In this document: one piece after another, positions 25,575 through 35,300 of the stretch
Layout: every line of letters starts with the position of its first letter
Numbering within the stretch: position 1 is the stretch's first letter
Assembly (NCBI RefSeq): GCF_000425145.1
Contig: NZ_AULF01000018.1
Coordinates: 1 to 64,000 of the forward strand
Reading direction: 5' to 3'
DNA from: Pedobacter glucosidilyticus DSM 23534
GTDB taxonomy: Bacteria; Bacteroidota; Bacteroidia; Sphingobacteriales; Sphingobacteriaceae
Length of the DNA stretch: 64,000 nucleotides
The notes under the pieces: model-generated
The model's database searches: none
What the model saw: only the letters and a program-made list of their open reading frames with translations
Told to the model about the DNA's origin: nothing
Position numbers and translations under genes: made by a program

Positions 25575-27203
25575 CTAGTTTTTAGCTTTAATTAAAATAA
25601 CCCCTGGCATAGGTTGCTCATTACCTCCGCTAGAAGGTCTAATCATTTGCTGATTGTTAACCCGCAAAGTTGATGAGCTTCCTCCATCTAGATTAATTGC
25701 ACCCACACAGCCTATATCTTTCATGTAGTTTGCTAGTTCTACCAAATTTAATCCATCAGAAATACCAGAATTACCACCCTCAGCAACGAGCATTATAATT
25801 TTACCGTCTGCTGTATAACCAATAGCGGATCTTGCTCTAGCACTTGTATTATCAATAACAATTAGCTCTTCTGCATCTGTAACATTTACATTTCCGTTTT
25901 TAATCAACATAGGCGCACCACCCACTGCAGTAACATTATTCCATATAACTCCACCTGTGGAAGTTGGTTGCGGCTGAGGAGCAGTATTAATAAGATTAGG
26001 ACTAGGAGTTGAATAAGAATATACTACTCCTGATATATTATAAACCCAAGCTACATCCGGCAATAAATTTGGAGCTAAACCAAAAGCAGCCCTAGTTGGA
26101 AAGTAAGATGTATTACTCCCATTAAAACTTCTTGTTAAGCTACCTATATTATGAGCTGGGGTTACACCTTGATACCTCAACATACTAAAAGAATTATTTG
26201 ATTGTGGAGGATTTTGTTGTGCTTGAAAAAAACCAGCGTTCATAACGGCTAAAACAGTGCCTGGCTCATCATTAACAAAAGCACTAGCAGTTTTATTAAT
26301 TACGCTATGTGTAGGTTTAAAATCTACAAATTTAGGATCTACAACTACCATGTAAGCATTCATCTTTCTTGTAGGCCCGCCGTTAAAAGAATAATCACTA
26401 GTAGATCTATAAACTTCTATACCATAAGGCATATTAGCAGTTAAAGCACTTTCCTGTATCCAATAATTGGGTAAGCCAGTAATTAAAGGAGTACTTTTTG
26501 TTAATGGAGTTGTATAATTTGGCTGATTAGGATTTGTTAATGATACCATGCCAATAGTACCATTTCCTACATAATTTGTACTAATTGTGCCATTACTAAA
26601 AATAGCCTTGGGACTTCTGATATTGTTCCAAGAATTTAAAGCAGTAGTCATAAAATCTCCGTAAACTAAAGCATGAACAGCTTTATTTGCACCATTCAGA
26701 ATCGCATTTTTCTCAGTTAATGTCATAGTTGGCGTAATATCTGTAACATCAGCCCTAACCATAACAGCTTCATGGGGGGTTACATTAAACGCATTCCCCA
26801 ACAAATCCGTAAAATAATTAGAATCATTGATAGACAAATCAATAATATAATCACTAGCATCGGCATCTGATACAAAAGTTTGTGCCTGTGTAGCAGTTAG
26901 TCTCCTAAGAACTATTACAGTACCAGATCTTAAATTAGACCACAAGGGAATATCATTGAAGCGAATTTTAGCTCCACCTTCATCCAATCTACCTCCAACT
27001 GCCGCAGTACCATTACCATGGTCTTTTATAAACCATTTCCTAATGTCCAACTTATCAGTAATTACAACAAGCTCTACCACATCACCTGTTCCATCTCCTG
27101 TTCCGCTATTAAAGTATCTATTTACTATTAAGCTCTGCGCAATTAAAATGTCAGAATTTAATAGTAAAAAACAAAACATTAAAAATCCTTTTAAGTAATT
27201 CAT
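25575..27203 (-). CDS. Secreted phosphodiester glycosidase (NAGPA domain) with N-terminal lamin-tail-like domain
   Basis: A signal peptide (about 1-22, ending ILIAQ) is followed by a beta domain resembling a lamin-tail domain (VVELVVITDKLDIRKWFIKD, about residues 42-61). The C-terminal half is NAGPA (PF09992): TVLAVMNAGFF, GAPMLIKNGNV, RARSAIGYTADGKIIMLVAEGG and VGAINLDGGSSSTL. The last of these is the hallmark of the family that includes the mammalian enzyme removing GlcNAc from GlcNAc-1-phospho-6-mannose. Bacterial homologues cleave assorted sugar phosphodiesters. It lies next to a mannosidase-containing locus, which makes a mannose phosphodiester an attractive but unproven substrate. Confidence 0.88.
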   Translation of the reverse strand: MNYLKGFLMFCFLLLNSDILIAQSLIVNRYFNSGTGDGTGDVVELVVITDKLDIRKWFIKDHGNGTAAVGGRLDEGGAKIRFNDIPLWSNLRSGTVIVLRRLTATQAQTFVSDADASDYIIDLSINDSNYFTDLLGNAFNVTPHEAVMVRADVTDITPTMTLTEKNAILNGANKAVHALVYGDFMTTALNSWNNIRSPKAIFSNGTISTNYVGNGTIGMVSLTNPNQPNYTTPLTKSTPLITGLPNYWIQESALTANMPYGIEVYRSTSDYSFNGGPTRKMNAYMVVVDPKFVDFKPTHSVINKTASAFVNDEPGTVLAVMNAGFFQAQQNPPQSNNSFSMLRYQGVTPAHNIGSLTRSFNGSNTSYFPTRAAFGLAPNLLPDVAWVYNISGVVYSYSTPSPNLINTAPQPQPTSTGGVIWNNVTAVGGAPMLIKNGNVNVTDAEELIVIDNTSARARSAIGYTADGKIIMLVAEGGNSGISDGLNLVELANYMKDIGCVGAINLDGGSSSTLRVNNQQMIRPSSGGNEQPMPGVILIKAKN

Positions 27204-27448
27204 AATTATTTATTAATAAATTAAAGTTATTAATTTTATTATATTAACAAAATAAAATTATTAAAAAATATTAATAATGATATTTTTCATAATTATTAAC
27301 CTTCTTTTAAGAAATGTGATTATGATCTAATTGTTGTGATACAGCGAGTAGTTTATGATTAATTAAGTTTAAAAAATCATACTTCTCCCTTGGCTAAATT
27401 TTTGATAGTTAAACCACAAATAGTCAATTAAAATCAAAACATATCATT

Positions 27449-27874
27449 ATGAAATTTACAAGAAAAGCATCAGCAAACTGGAAAGGTACAGGTAAAGAGG
27501 GTAATGGAGCCATTAGTACTGAAAGTACAGTATTAAATAATACCCAATTATCTTATAAAACTCGTTTTGAAGATGGTATTGGTACCAATCCAGAAGAATT
27601 AATTGCAGCAGCTCATGCGGGTTGTTTTACTATGCAACTAAGCTTTTTAATATCAGAAGCAGGTTTTACACCAGAAAATCTAGACACTGTTGCTCATGTG
27701 CAATTTGAAGATGGTAGCGTAAACCTCATTACCTTAGAACTTAGCGGCGCTATACCTGGCATATCTAAAGAAGAGTTTGAACAATTAGCACAAAAAGCAA
27801 AAGAAATATGCCCTATTTCTAAGCTTCTTAATACAGAAATTACGCTAACCACCACTTTGCAAGAATTGTCTTAA
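27449..27874 (+). CDS. osmC: OsmC family peroxidase
   Basis: The 141-residue length is standard. Residues 39-61 include Arg39, Glu49/Glu50 and the peroxidatic Cys59 in GTNPEELIAAAHAGCFTMQ, with the resolving Cys121 in EICPISKLLN. OsmC enzymes reduce organic hydroperoxides through a Cys-Cys mechanism. It is monocistronic, with its own terminator at 27881-27907 and a 245-base AT-rich leader region shared with the divergently oriented phosphodiester glycosidase gene. Confidence 0.95.
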   Translation: MKFTRKASANWKGTGKEGNGAISTESTVLNNTQLSYKTRFEDGIGTNPEELIAAAHAGCFTMQLSFLISEAGFTPENLDTVAHVQFEDGSVNLITLELSGAIPGISKEEFEQLAQKAKEICPISKLLNTEITLTTTLQELS

Positions 27875-27880
27875 AAGCAA

Positions 27881-27909
27881 AAAACGCAGCTTTTAAGGCT
27901 GCGTTTTCT
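27881..27909 (+). terminator. Terminator downstream of osmC
   Basis: AAAACGCAGC (27881-27890) pairs with GCTGCGTTTT (27898-27907) around a seven-base loop, with T-rich sequence following. It sits 7 bases past the osmC stop and may also serve the convergent DUF3347 gene. Confidence 0.9.
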
Positions 27910-27951
27910 TACCCAAATCTAGGCATCTGAATTCACTAATATTTTATCATT

Positions 27952-28428
27952 TCAATTTGAGGTAGCAATAACTGTCCCACAGCCTAACATATTTTTAGGG
28001 TAATATGGGTTTTTGATTTCTTTTGATAGGCTTAACCATTTAACACCTGTCATAGGACATCTCTGTAAATAAAGAGTAGACCCCTTAGTTTTATTTACCA
28101 ATGGCCAAATTTCTGCCGAAATACCTTCAAAATACTGTCTTTGCAGATTAATATTTCCTGTTTTTGATAGCGCAGCAGCATACTTAACTATTTTAGCTTT
28201 CGCCGAGTTTAATTTAGCTAAAGTATCAGGATGATTAGCTTTAAAAGGCATTTCTTTAAGCAATTTACTCAATTGCGCACTTGATAATTTGGCGGCTAAG
28301 GAGTCTGAAACTACCAACTGATCTTTTAATTGTAAATAAGCATTTATAGCCCTAGATTTCACACTTTTATCTTGGGCTATTACCAATTGTGTAGCAAACA
28401 AAAAAGCTACGAACAAGATTTTTTTCAT
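27952..28428 (-). CDS. Secreted DUF3347 domain protein
   Basis: The 158-residue protein has a signal peptide (about 1-18, QLVIAQ), a helical DUF3347 core (AINAYLQLKDQLVVSD, KYAAALS) and the family C-terminus with YLQRCPMTGVKW and NPYYPKNMLGCG. The Cys and Met residues in these motifs resemble a metal site, and the family is often linked to copper handling. It is the last gene of the SusC/SusD/metalloprotease operon, 8 bases after the protease, so it may help metallate or protect that system. Confidence 0.85.
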   Translation of the reverse strand: MKKILFVAFLFATQLVIAQDKSVKSRAINAYLQLKDQLVVSDSLAAKLSSAQLSKLLKEMPFKANHPDTLAKLNSAKAKIVKYAAALSKTGNINLQRQYFEGISAEIWPLVNKTKGSTLYLQRCPMTGVKWLSLSKEIKNPYYPKNMLGCGTVIATSN

Positions 28429-28436
28429 ATCAATAC

Positions 28437-30878
28437 TTATTTATCTTCTTTAGGATTTAAAATTTTATCTATTTCTTTTAAACAAGCCTGATAGTGCAGA
28501 TTATCAAGCTTAACAGTTGTACTGGCGTTTAAAGTTTGAATTTGTGCTTTTAGCTTCAAAGCATGTTCTCTTGCATAAAGCGGTACATCACTTTTAAAAA
28601 CAAAACCAGACTCCTTCATATCTTTTACCTCTGGGTTTAGCAAAACTCTTAGCCTGTCTATATATAATCTCTGGAAAGCCCTTCTATACATAGCAGCTTC
28701 AGCAACAGTTTCCTTTTTCCAAATGATAGGAATTAAATCATTCAAATATTCATCTGCCGGATATTTAGCCTCTGGAGCTGTTGGCTTACTGATGTTAATA
28801 ATCATACCTCCGCTTAAAAGCATATTGATGATTTGTCCTTGTATTTCTGGTATTCTTTTTAATGGATCGGCTTCTATTTTTGAGCTTATAGTTTCTGGAA
28901 ACAACCATAAAGGAGAGTTAAATAATTGCTTATCTAAATAAGTTAGCCCCTCTTTTAACATACTTTTAGGGATAGGCGTATAAACCGGTCCCTCTTGCTC
29001 GTAAGTTTTTAAATTGATGTAGTAATTACCAAAATTCTTCATCACATGATACAGGTATCTAGAATATTGAGTAACCGCCTGCTTATGCATACGTTCTAAG
29101 TTGGTATATAAATTACCATCTTCATAAGTCCACTGTGGTAAGTTTTCAACTACTCTTTTCAAATTTTGAATGCCGTAATTACTTGCTTTTATAGCATTAT
29201 CTCCCAAATCTTCACGTTGCGAACGTGGGTCGGCATCTTTACCTTCACCGCCAAACCATAATTTCGGATTCTTCTTTAACCTATCGATGGTAAGCTTGTT
29301 CAAAATTTTAGTTTCCTCTTCTAAAGGCTTATAAAACATACGGTAACCCCATTCTATAGCCCATTTATCATAAGCACCTATTCTTGGAAAAATACCTTTA
29401 GGCCCTATTTGGTCTTCTGGCTGTGCTACGTAATTGAAACGAGCATAATCCATAATAGAATTGGTATGCCCATTAGCTTCTACCCATTTTTTATCTCTCA
29501 ATAACTCTACTGGAGTTTGGCTGCTAGCACCCATATTATGCCTTAAACCTATGGTATGACCAATTTCGTGGGATGACACAAAACGTATCAGCTCGCCCAT
29601 TAATTTATCATCAAAAACCATTCTTCTGGCTCTGGGGTCTAGCGGACCAGCCTGTATCATATACCAATCATGTAAAAGGCTCATTACGTTATGAAACCAA
29701 CCAACATGACTTTCAATAATTTCTCCACTTCTAGGGTCGCTGATGCGAGGCCCATAAGCATTTGGAGTCTCAGAAGCATAATACCTGATGACAGAAAAAC
29801 GAGCATCTTCTAAACTCATGGTAGGGTCGTTTTCTGGCCATTCTTTAGCAATGATAGCTTTCTTAAAGCCGGCAGCTTCAAAAGCTTCTTGCCAATCCTC
29901 AACACCAGCCATTAAATAAGGTCTCCATTTCTTAGGAGTTGCTGGGTCTATATAAAATACAATAGGATTTTTAGGTTCAACCAATTCGCCTCTCAAATAC
30001 TTTTGTATGTCTTGCTCACGAGGCTCTAACCTATAACGTTGTATAAACTCGGCACTTTTGCTGCCTTGGTCATCATCATTAAAAGTGAGTATTTTGTTAG
30101 CAAAATAGCCTACACGTTCATCAAAAAAACGCTTCATCATAGGTACTTTAGGCAGCAATACCATAGAAGTATTAAGCTCTAAGGTGATATTACCGGTTAA
30201 AGCACCAGCCCCTACAGGTGATGAACTTGCATTATAAGTTTTGGTTGTTCTTACTTCCAGATTAATAGGATAAGCATGAATACTATTGATGAAAGATCTA
30301 TCATCAGCTAAAGCAGATAGCTTTTTATCTGTTTTGATACTTGCAGCAAGCGAAACAACAGGATTATCTTTTTTGAAAAAATCTGTCACCTCTATAACAT
30401 GTCTGTTATTTTTAGGATTCACAGTTTTGATTTCAAAAGCAGCTACAATAGGATTTAACCTTGATGCAGAAACGGCTCTGTAAATAGCTTGTGTGGAGTC
30501 TTTACTTTCTTGCTTATAAACTTCTGATCTGATAAAAATCCTGTTATCTGGAGCTTTTTCAAAATAAATAGTTTGCTCGTTTACTTTCTCTCCGCCAAAT
30601 AAACCAAAACCCTGTGGGGTAGCGGTTAACCTGGTAATGGTTAAGATAAGTCTGTTAAACAAACTATCTGGTATCTCGAAGAAGTACTTACCGTCAAAGT
30701 TTTTAACTGTAAATAATCCTTCTGTTGTAATAGCTTTGTCTGGAATAATGTCTTCGTATTTCTTTTTTCCTTTGGTGCTGGTACTTGTTTTTGTACTATC
30801 GCTTTTTGTCTCTGCACTTTGTGCAAAACCAATTTGGGTTAAAAAAGAAAAGAAAACGATACTGATGATGAATCTCAT
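28437..30878 (-). CDS. Secreted zinc metalloprotease (DUF5117/DUF5118/DUF4953 type)
   Basis: This 813-residue protein has a signal peptide (about 1-19, IGFAQ), a Ser/Thr/Lys-rich linker, then DUF5118/DUF5117 regions (about 45-290). A metzincin-like domain follows with HEIGHTIGLRHN at 437-448: the two His and Glu of HExxH plus the third His, and SIMDYARFNYVA beyond it as a Met-turn. Such proteins accompany SusCD pairs in many Bacteroidota and are thought to degrade surface or periplasmic peptides. It begins 14 bases after the SusD stop, pointing to uptake of peptide or glycopeptide products. Confidence 0.94.
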   Translation of the reverse strand: MRFIISIVFFSFLTQIGFAQSAETKSDSTKTSTSTKGKKKYEDIIPDKAITTEGLFTVKNFDGKYFFEIPDSLFNRLILTITRLTATPQGFGLFGGEKVNEQTIYFEKAPDNRIFIRSEVYKQESKDSTQAIYRAVSASRLNPIVAAFEIKTVNPKNNRHVIEVTDFFKKDNPVVSLAASIKTDKKLSALADDRSFINSIHAYPINLEVRTTKTYNASSSPVGAGALTGNITLELNTSMVLLPKVPMMKRFFDERVGYFANKILTFNDDDQGSKSAEFIQRYRLEPREQDIQKYLRGELVEPKNPIVFYIDPATPKKWRPYLMAGVEDWQEAFEAAGFKKAIIAKEWPENDPTMSLEDARFSVIRYYASETPNAYGPRISDPRSGEIIESHVGWFHNVMSLLHDWYMIQAGPLDPRARRMVFDDKLMGELIRFVSSHEIGHTIGLRHNMGASSQTPVELLRDKKWVEANGHTNSIMDYARFNYVAQPEDQIGPKGIFPRIGAYDKWAIEWGYRMFYKPLEEETKILNKLTIDRLKKNPKLWFGGEGKDADPRSQREDLGDNAIKASNYGIQNLKRVVENLPQWTYEDGNLYTNLERMHKQAVTQYSRYLYHVMKNFGNYYINLKTYEQEGPVYTPIPKSMLKEGLTYLDKQLFNSPLWLFPETISSKIEADPLKRIPEIQGQIINMLLSGGMIINISKPTAPEAKYPADEYLNDLIPIIWKKETVAEAAMYRRAFQRLYIDRLRVLLNPEVKDMKESGFVFKSDVPLYAREHALKLKAQIQTLNASTTVKLDNLHYQACLKEIDKILNPKEDK

Positions 30879-30892
30879 ATAATAATTATAGG

Positions 30893-32317
30893 TTAAAAGG
30901 GTAATTTTTCGTCTGTATTAAGCCTCAAATTAGGATTAAGTTTCATCGCATTTAATGGGAACGGAATGATATATAACCTTGAATTTGGTGCTAAAGTATA
31001 AGTTTGTTTAGGCACATCTGTTCTGATAACCGGATACGTTCTTGTTAAAGTTTTAGCATACTCTGGCTCATTGTTTAAACGCTTTAAATCAAAGAAACGA
31101 TTAAAACCAAAAAGTAGTTCTTTACGTCTTTCGTTTACGATTAATTCCATAGTTGCTTTTCTGGTTGTTGGAACATCTAAATTTACGGTTCCAGTCAGAA
31201 TTCTTTTTGCTCTTAATTTATTAAGGATAGCAACAGCATCAGTAAAGTTATTTTCACGAGCATAACATTCTGCCAACATCAAATGTACTTCGGTTGTTTT
31301 TAAACCCACTGTACCGTAGAAAAACCTATTAGCTCTTATATTGTAATATGCTGACCCTGCTAATACATCAGCAAGGCCTGAACTGTTATTAACAAAGAAT
31401 AAATTAAACCTAGCATCATTGTTTCCAAATAAATTTCTTAATTCGGGGCTTATGCTATTGGTATATGCAAAATTCATTTCTGTATTACCAGTCATATACA
31501 TATAGCTTAAAATCTCAGGGTTATTAGGTGGCACAATAGCAATAGCACTAGGACCTCCCTTTTGAGCATAATCTACCAAATCAAAAATCTCATCTCTATA
31601 ACTTAAAGATTTTAATGCAGCTTCTTTAGCTAGTGTAATTTCTCTTTTAAACAAATGTACTTTAGCTTTTAACGCATATCCAAAAGCAATATTAGGATGA
31701 TAAGGATCAACCGGATTTTCTTCTAATAAAGGTAAAGCTTCATCAATATCTTTTTGAATAAATTGATAAACTTCTTCTACAGTAGATTTTTTAGGTTTTG
31801 CTTCTAAATCGTATTTATCCATAATACATATACCACCATCTGTAGCAGCTGTTGTAGGATCATAAGCTTTGGCATAAACATTAACCAATAAAAAGTGGTC
31901 AAAGGCTCTTAAAATTTTAGCCTCGGCTTTAGCTAAATCTTTGATACGTTGTTCACCAGTTGTAAAAACAATACCAGAAATAATGGTATTCCATCGGTTA
32001 ATATAAAAATATGCTCTATCATAAAATGTTGAAGCTGTAAGCAAAGATACCCTGTCTGCTTGCTCATCAAAAGTAAAATTGATGATATTAATATTTTTAT
32101 TAATTCCTATTACATCAGCTTCTTTCATCCATTGGTCGTCTACCAAATACTGGAAATTAGCATTAAAATAAGCTCTATTAGGAAAAGATACCAATCTGTA
32201 ATAATCTTCAGTTGAATTTAAGATAACCGCACCTGTTGGGGTAATATCTGTATATTTTTCGCATGATGGAAGTAAAGCTATTACAACCAATGCAAACGCT
32301 AATATTTTATTTTTCAT
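30893..32317 (-). CDS. SusD/RagB-like lipoprotein of the second uptake system
   Basis: This 474-residue lipoprotein has its Cys at residue 19 (ALLPSC). SusD-type features are NRWNTIISGIVF, ILRAFDHFLLVNVYAKAYDP (the conserved residues before the helical core), KSTVEEVYQFIQKDIDEALPLL, ALKAKVHLFKRE, ELIVNERRKELLFGFNRFFDLKRL and the final PFPLNAMKLNPNLRLN. It lies 56 bases after its SusC partner and is followed directly by the metalloprotease, so the ligand may be a peptide rather than a sugar. Confidence 0.96.
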   Translation of the reverse strand: MKNKILAFALVVIALLPSCEKYTDITPTGAVILNSTEDYYRLVSFPNRAYFNANFQYLVDDQWMKEADVIGINKNINIINFTFDEQADRVSLLTASTFYDRAYFYINRWNTIISGIVFTTGEQRIKDLAKAEAKILRAFDHFLLVNVYAKAYDPTTAATDGGICIMDKYDLEAKPKKSTVEEVYQFIQKDIDEALPLLEENPVDPYHPNIAFGYALKAKVHLFKREITLAKEAALKSLSYRDEIFDLVDYAQKGGPSAIAIVPPNNPEILSYMYMTGNTEMNFAYTNSISPELRNLFGNNDARFNLFFVNNSSGLADVLAGSAYYNIRANRFFYGTVGLKTTEVHLMLAECYARENNFTDAVAILNKLRAKRILTGTVNLDVPTTRKATMELIVNERRKELLFGFNRFFDLKRLNNEPEYAKTLTRTYPVIRTDVPKQTYTLAPNSRLYIIPFPLNAMKLNPNLRLNTDEKLPF

Positions 32318-32373
32318 TTATTTTATTTTTTATTTTCTAATGATGTTAAAGCAATTATAAAATTGATTTATGA

Positions 32374-35300
32374 TTAGAAAGTTACGTTTACACCTATTAA
32401 AAATGATTTTGGAAGCGGAACGCTATAGTTACCAGAGTTTAACGAATAAGTTTCTGGGTCTATATCATCACCAGCAGCACTAGCGAACCATAAATTATTA
32501 ACCTGTCCGGTTAAACGAGCTGATGCTAAGCCTACTTTTGTAACCACTGCTTTTGGTAAGCTATAAGCCAATGAAATATTTCTTAATTTGATATAATCGG
32601 CCGAGAAAACATTTATATCAGCAGCTCTAAACTGAGAATTAATGGTATTCATGTTACTAAATATGTGAGTAGTAATAGGATAATCTGCCGGTAATCTTGG
32701 CGTAGTACCATCACTCACGGCTATGTTAGCAGCTCTAATACTATTGATATTATCTGGAACTGGGTTTTTACGTAATTTATTACCTCCTGAGTATATAAAT
32801 AACATCCCTAACTCAAATTGCTTATAAGCAACTCTTTGAGAGAAAGAACCATTAAACTTAGGGATTAATGTCCCTAAATTCACCAATGCTTTGTTATCAT
32901 TTATTGATTTGATGGTACCCGCTATAGGTTGTCCGTTTGCATCAAATTGTATACTAGGATTACCATTTTCATCTAAAACATAAGGGTAACCATTAACAAT
33001 ACCACCATAACGGAAACCGTAAAGACTACTAAAAGCATCATTCTCGAAGAAATTAGAAGTTGGAGATTGGATATAAGAAAACGGAGTAGATATGGCTTTA
33101 TTTACATCCTCTATAATGTTTTTATTATAAGCATAAACCAAAGTAGAACTTAATTTCCAATCTTTAGTACGCAACCATTCGGCACCTAAAGTAATCTCTA
33201 TACCTTTATTTCTTAAAGCTCCATTGTTTAAAGTTATTTGATTGCCAATTGCACCAATAGTTGGGTCCAATTCTGTACTTACAATTAAATCAGAGCTATA
33301 TCTGTTGTATAAATCTATAGTTCCAAACAAACGATTTTTAAATAAGGCAAAATCAACTCCAAGATTTGTTGTAGCCGTTTTTTCCCATCTTAACATAGGG
33401 TTTGCCACGCTAAGTAAGTCCAGGTATTGCAACGATGGGAATAATTGATCATTTCTCAACCTAAAAGTTGCATATTTACTGGTATTTCTATCTATTCTAC
33501 CGTTTATACCATAACTTCCTCTAACTTTAAGCATTTCTAACCAACTGATATTACTTAGGAATTCTTCATTGCTGGCATTCCAGCCTAACCCAACCGACCA
33601 TAAAGGTCTGCTTCTATCATTAAACTCTACACCAAAAAGGTTGGTTTGGTCTATACGGAAACTACCTGTTAGGTTATACTTGTTTTTAAAAGTATAACCT
33701 GCATTGGTATAGAAAGAAACGTATCTATTTTTTGATTCTTCTTGAGTTCTTGGTACAACACTTAAAGTTTTCCTGCCTCCGTAAATATAACTTGGTAAAC
33801 CTGTTATACTTAATTCATTTTCATTGATGATGGTGGAAGTCAAGGTTACTGGATCATAACCATAACGAATATCCTGAACAGATCTTGGCGTGAAAGTTTG
33901 TCTCATCTCAAACCCTGCAATAGCATAAATTGCGTGGGTACCTTCATCAAAACTCTTATCTAAATTTAATTGATTTCTAAAAGTATAAGCATTAGATGCT
34001 CGATTAAACTGCTCAAACCTTCCGCCAACAGGTAAGCCATAGGTATAAGTATTATTAGCAAAATTAGTTAAAGCATTTGCAGCACTACGTACTTTGTAAG
34101 AGTTAACGTCTAAATAAGTTTCTCTTCTTGTCTCATTCAGCTCGTACTGAAATTGAGTGCTATAACTGATGGCTTTAGTGATATTAAATTGCAAATTGGT
34201 AAAAGCTCTTAACCCAATCCTTTTACTATGGGTAACACCTTCATCTAAAGCATCTAAAACATTAAAACGGGTAGATTTAAAAGCAGGGTTTGCATTTAAA
34301 ATTCTTGCTACTGCTCCGTTTATTTGACCAGCACCAGCAAAGTTATCAGCAAAATTAACATAGTCTACCTGCTCTCTATTACCATTCTCGCCAATGATTC
34401 GTTCATAACGGTTCTGAAGAAATATATTACTGTAAGAACCATCAGTATCATCAGCCAATTGATATTGACCATTTAAACCAACCGTAATATCTAACCACTT
34501 TTTAGGTTTAAAACTGTTTTTAAAATATAGATTATAGTTCTCGTTGTTATTACCTATAACACGTTCTTTTCCTTTATCGTAATTTAAAGACACAAAAGTG
34601 TTGCTCTTGGCATTTCCGGTACTTAAAGAAACGTTATAACGCTGTCTAAACTCGTTTTGCCAAACTTGATCTCTATATTCTTGCATATAGTCATTTTTAG
34701 CCCAGTTGCTTAAGGTTTGATCTACCGCAGCCTGACTAAATAAACCAGCATCTCTATCTCTATATAATTGATATAAAGGAGAGTAATATTTGATACTTCC
34801 ATTAGCTACCGTACCATAAGATTGAAACATAGCTTCTGTAGTTGCAAACCTAGATCTTTCTTGGTTGTAAAGACGTGTTTCATAATCTATCATTTGAGCT
34901 GTAGACGCTAAACCAAGCAAATCTAAATCTGGTTTCGTGTTGATAAAGAAATCTGAATTAACAGAAATTTTTGTAGCCCCTTGTGCTTTTTTAGTAGTTA
35001 CCACGATAACCCCATTAGCAGAACGAGCACCATAAATAGAGGCTGCTGCACCATCTTTTAGTACCGTTACAGATTCTACATCATAAGGGTTAATTTGGTC
35101 TAGCGTTAGCTCTGTAGGTAAACCATCAACCACTATTAATGGGGCAAAATCACCAGACTGGACAGAGTAAGTACCTCTACCTCTTATTTCTGGTTGGTCG
35201 GCACCTAACCCATTTGGGTTTTTATTATAAACTAAACCTGCTACCCTACCCTCTATAGCACTTAGTAAATCTACGTTGATGTTTTCATTTAACTTTTTCT

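Noticed and set aside
28437-28941. Plus-strand ORF opposite the metalloprotease C-terminus
   Set aside because: The minus-strand frame is a full-length metalloprotease with an intact zinc motif; the plus-strand frame is a shadow.
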